A stretch of DNA of 7,617 bases, taken from an uncultured Collinsella sp. Its GTDB lineage: Bacteria > Actinomycetota > Coriobacteriia > Coriobacteriales > Coriobacteriaceae. The stretch spans positions 1 to 7,617 of the forward strand of contig CATVZP010000095.1 of assembly GCA_958348565.1 (NCBI GenBank), in the 5' to 3' direction. The notes beneath the pieces were generated by a model. That model had not been told where the DNA came from, did not search any database, and saw only the letters and a list, made by a program, of their open reading frames with translations. Positions 5,645-7,617 of the stretch are shown one piece after another. How positions within the stretch are numbered: position 1 is the first letter of the stretch; each line of letters begins with the position of its first letter. Made by a program: the position numbers and the translations under genes.

Positions 5645-6589
5645 CTACTCCTCGCGGTCGAACTCTTCGTCGGCGCCGAGCACGCGACCGCTGTAATTGA
5701 CGTGGTTGGTCACGGCCTCCATATCGCCGGTCTCGATGAATCGGGCGACCGTGCACTCGTAATCGAGCAGCGCGCGGTCAAAGACCTCGGGGAAGCTCTC
5801 GGTCGAGACTTCATCGGTAAAGGGGTTCTTCCATGCCAAGTGGCCCAGGTTGCCGGTACGCTCGGGCAACTCGGTCGTCACGCGGTGCGCAAGGCCGTCG
5901 AGCAGCGAATAATCGTGCACCAAGCCCTCGAGCAGGGCAATCGCGCGCGTCTTGGCCGAACCGGCCGGCTCGATAGTGCGGTAGAGCATCTGCATGTCCG
6001 AGACGGCGCCGCCGTACTCCCCCACCGGGATATCGATGCCGTACACGCGTCCGGCAACATAGCTCATCAGCACGCCGGCAACGCGATTGATGCGGTCGGT
6101 AGTGACGATCTCGCCCGCCGGCGGATAATCCTCGACCGTTGCCCCATCGCGCTTGAGCTGCAGCATCAGCACGTCCAGGTCGCTTTCGAGCACGGCATGA
6201 ACTTGACTGCCCGAAGCCTCGAGCTCGGGATCGGACTCGACAATGCCAAACTGCTGCTCGTAGACAAAGGGGTGGGCATTGCGATCGAGCACATAGTGCG
6301 ACAGCAGGCCCAGCGCAAAGGCACGACCCAGATTGGCATCGCGCGGCTGCAGGTGCGACACGCCGTCGCGCAGGCACGAGAACTGGCGCGACATGCGCGA
6401 GCGATGCATGACCTGAGCAAGCGACATACAGTCGGAAATGCGCGGCGTGAGCATGTGGAAGAAAAACGGGTCGGGACCTTGGTTTCCCAGGATAAAGGCG
6501 ATGCGCTCCTCGTCGGACGTAATAACGCCCTGCGGAAGACGGTCGATGCTTTCCTCGCCAAACAGATGATGCGTAATGAGCGCGGGCAT
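5645..6589 (-). CDS. Zinc-dependent phospholipase C-like protein (PF00882 superfamily)
   Basis: A 314-residue protein resembling the bacterial branch of the zinc-dependent phospholipase C superfamily. The family hallmarks are the N-terminal MPALITHHLFG (H7, H8), NQGPDPFFF (36-44, with D40), GLLSHYVLDRNAHPF (94-108, with H98, D102 and H106) and HAVLESDLD (131-139, with H131, E135 and D139). These histidines and acids are the expected metal ligands. No signal peptide or membrane segment is evident, unlike secreted clostridial alpha-toxin relatives, so it is probably cytoplasmic. Its true reaction is not established, and phospholipase activity should not be assumed. GAAAGGA lies five bases before the ATG. 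A possible promoter sits 30-60 nt upstream. The transporter gene follows and a LytTR regulator gene precedes it, so control by that regulator is plausible but inferred. Confidence 0.82.
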   Translation of the reverse strand: MPALITHHLFGEESIDRLPQGVITSDEERIAFILGNQGPDPFFFHMLTPRISDCMSLAQVMHRSRMSRQFSCLRDGVSHLQPRDANLGRAFALGLLSHYVLDRNAHPFVYEQQFGIVESDPELEASGSQVHAVLESDLDVLMLQLKRDGATVEDYPPAGEIVTTDRINRVAGVLMSYVAGRVYGIDIPVGEYGGAVSDMQMLYRTIEPAGSAKTRAIALLEGLVHDYSLLDGLAHRVTTELPERTGNLGHLAWKNPFTDEVSTESFPEVFDRALLDYECTVARFIETGDMEAVTNHVNYSGRVLGADEEFDREE

Positions 6590-6621
6590 AATAATCCTTT
6601 CGATTTCATTCGATGCAATCC

Positions 6622-6648
6622 ATTATGCCCACCGCACAGTCATGCCAA
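6622..6648 (-). promoter_or_regulatory. Possible promoter for the phospholipase-like gene
   Basis: On the minus strand TTGGCA (6643-6648, five of six to TTGACA) and CATAAT (6622-6627, five of six to TATAAT) are separated by 15 bp. Both hexamers are good but the spacing is shorter than the usual 17. Transcription would begin about 25 nt before the ribosome binding site and start codon at 6589. The gap has no terminator for the upstream regulator gene, so read-through is also possible. Confidence 0.35.
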
Positions 6649-6680
6649 ACCTGCAACGGCAAACGATGGCGCACCGACCC

Positions 6681-7415
6681 TTACGCAAGCCCCAAGTGCG
6701 ATTTGACCTCGGCAGCGCGACGGCGGGACACGGGCACCGTCGAGGTTACGCGATCGAGCCTGAGCTCCATCAGGCCCGTGGAGCCGATCTCGACATTATG
6801 CACGTCTTCCAAATTAACCAGATAGCTGCGATGGACGCGGATAAAGCCCTCGGAGGCCAGGCGACGCTCGAGCGAGGAAATCGACTCATTGATCAGATAC
6901 GTCCCCTCGGCGCAGACGGCGTTGCAAAAATCGGCGCGCGCCTCAAAGTAGCAGACATCCGCCACGGGAATGAACACCTTTTTGCCCCCGCGATCCACCG
7001 TCAGGCGCAAAGGCTGGCGCGGAGCATGGACGACACGGCGAGCGCCCAGGGCAGTCTCGATCTTGTCGAGCGCCTTTGACAGGCGGGCATCCTCGACCGG
7101 CTTGACGATGTAATCGACAGCATCGAGGTTATAGGCATCGGCCGCATACTCGGCAAATGCCGTCACAAACACCACAACCGGCGGCGTCTTTAGGTTCTGC
7201 AGCGTCTCGGCAAGCTCAATTCCCGAGCGACCGGGCATGGTAATGTCTAAAAACAGCACGTCGGGCTTGTTCGACAGAATCGACTCCACGGCTTCGGTGA
7301 CATTGCCCGCCTCGGCAATCTGACCCACACGCGTATCCTTTTCCAACAGATAGCGTAGGTCAGCCCTAATTGGAGGCTCGTCATCAACCACCAGGATGTT
7401 CCAGCCTTCGGACAT
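6681..7415 (-). CDS. LytTR-family response regulator (partner of the edge kinase)
   Basis: A 244-residue LytR/AgrA-type regulator. The receiver domain (about 5-122) shows acidic residues D11-D12, phospho-acceptor D57 in FLDITMPG, T85 and K105-P106. The LytTR DNA-binding domain (about 135-244) includes VDRGGKKVFIPVADV and FIRVHRSYLVNL. The length is normal for the family and the protein is complete. The ATG at 7415 follows AAGAGGGG by about 8 nt. It lies 38 nt downstream of a LytS-like kinase gene, so the pair forms a two-component system. Over 111 ungapped receiver positions it matches the regulator at 793-1509 at about 58 by hand count, so the two are clear paralogues. Its target genes are unknown. 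The phospholipase-like gene, 91 nt downstream, is the nearest candidate. Confidence 0.93.
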   Translation of the reverse strand: MSEGWNILVVDDEPPIRADLRYLLEKDTRVGQIAEAGNVTEAVESILSNKPDVLFLDITMPGRSGIELAETLQNLKTPPVVVFVTAFAEYAADAYNLDAVDYIVKPVEDARLSKALDKIETALGARRVVHAPRQPLRLTVDRGGKKVFIPVADVCYFEARADFCNAVCAEGTYLINESISSLERRLASEGFIRVHRSYLVNLEDVHNVEIGSTGLMELRLDRVTSTVPVSRRRAAEVKSHLGLA

Positions 7416-7453
7416 ATGCGCTTCCCCTCTTTTTCTCTCGATCCAACCGCGTG

Positions 7454-7617
7454 CTACACCGTTAGCGGCGCCGGCTCATGCGGCTCGCCGTTCAACTCAA
7501 CGATGACCTGTGTTCCCACGCCCTCCTGGGACTTCACGCGCATGCCAGAATCTTCTCCGTAAAAGAAATGGATGCGCTGAAGCACGTTGAAGAGCGCCAG
7601 GCCGCAACCTCGCTTGA
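7454..7617 (-). CDS. LytS-like sensor histidine kinase, C-terminal fragment (runs off the window)
   Basis: Only the last 53 codons plus the TAG stop (7454-7456) are inside the window, and the rest lies beyond the right edge. The fragment reads RGCGLALFNVLQRIHFFYG and, later, SQEGVGTQVIVEL. These correspond to the G2 box and final strands of a HATPase domain and align with GGGAGVAMHNISERIHRFYG and GKGTKVLLHL at the end of the complete kinase at 1582-2925. The conserved IHxFYG segment points to the LytS/PF06580 kinase group. The cut is an effect of the window, not evidence of a broken gene. It is followed after 38 nt by a LytTR regulator gene, its likely partner. The sensor domain cannot be seen. 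Confidence 0.85.
   Translation of the reverse strand, partial: KRGCGLALFNVLQRIHFFYGEDSGMRVKSQEGVGTQVIVELNGEPHEPAPLTV

Noticed and set aside
5630..5645. A GGGC/GCCC hairpin overlapping the phospholipase-like gene's stop codon
   Set aside because: Only four pairs and a short T-run, too weak to call a terminator.
5597..6706. A 369-codon plus-strand frame opposite the phospholipase-like gene
   Set aside because: Crosses the gene's start and the promoter region, has a biased composition and lacks a ribosome binding site. The minus strand has clear family motifs.

Overview
The window looks like chromosomal DNA from a moderately GC-rich Gram-positive bacterium. My best guess is a Coriobacteriia actinobacterium of the Collinsella type. 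That rests on general resemblance: good AGGAGG-like ribosome binding sites, GC-rich third positions, several LytS/LytTR-type two-component systems, and an Atg22/UMF1-type transporter. No rRNA or other marker fixes the taxonomy. All eight supported genes lie on the minus strand, so transcription runs from high to low coordinates. No tRNA, insertion sequence, CRISPR array or phage gene was seen.

In transcription order the layout is as follows. (1) 7617-7454: the C-terminal end of a LytS-like histidine kinase, cut by the window edge. (2) 7415-6681: its LytTR response regulator, 38 nt downstream. (3) 6589-5645: a protein of the zinc-dependent phospholipase C-like (PF00882) superfamily, with a possible promoter of its own. 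(4) 5542-4292: an Atg22/UMF1-type major facilitator transporter. (5) 4291-4110: a 182-nt leader or intergenic segment with several inverted repeats, ending in a strong intrinsic terminator that stops just before the next gene's ribosome binding site. (6) 4109-2922: a soluble GT-A-fold glycosyltransferase. (7) 2925-1582: a complete LytS-like histidine kinase whose start overlaps the glycosyltransferase stop (ATGA). (8) 1509-793: a second LytTR response regulator, followed by a terminator. (9) 702-235: a YfcE/MJ0936-type metallophosphoesterase, followed by a bidirectional terminator. (10) 192-1: no supported gene, but a strong G-quadruplex motif and two adjacent GC-rich hairpins.

Two paralogous LytS/LytTR systems therefore bracket a phospholipase-like protein, a transporter and a glycosyltransferase. 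The receiver domains of the two regulators match at about 58 of 111 ungapped positions by hand count. The glycosyltransferase, kinase and regulator form a translationally coupled trio, which suggests the glycosyltransferase works with the signalling pathway or is co-regulated with it. The terminator immediately before this trio means it must be expressed either by regulated read-through or from a promoter upstream of the hairpin. That is the most interesting regulatory feature of the window. The signals sensed and the sugar substrates cannot be read from the sequence.
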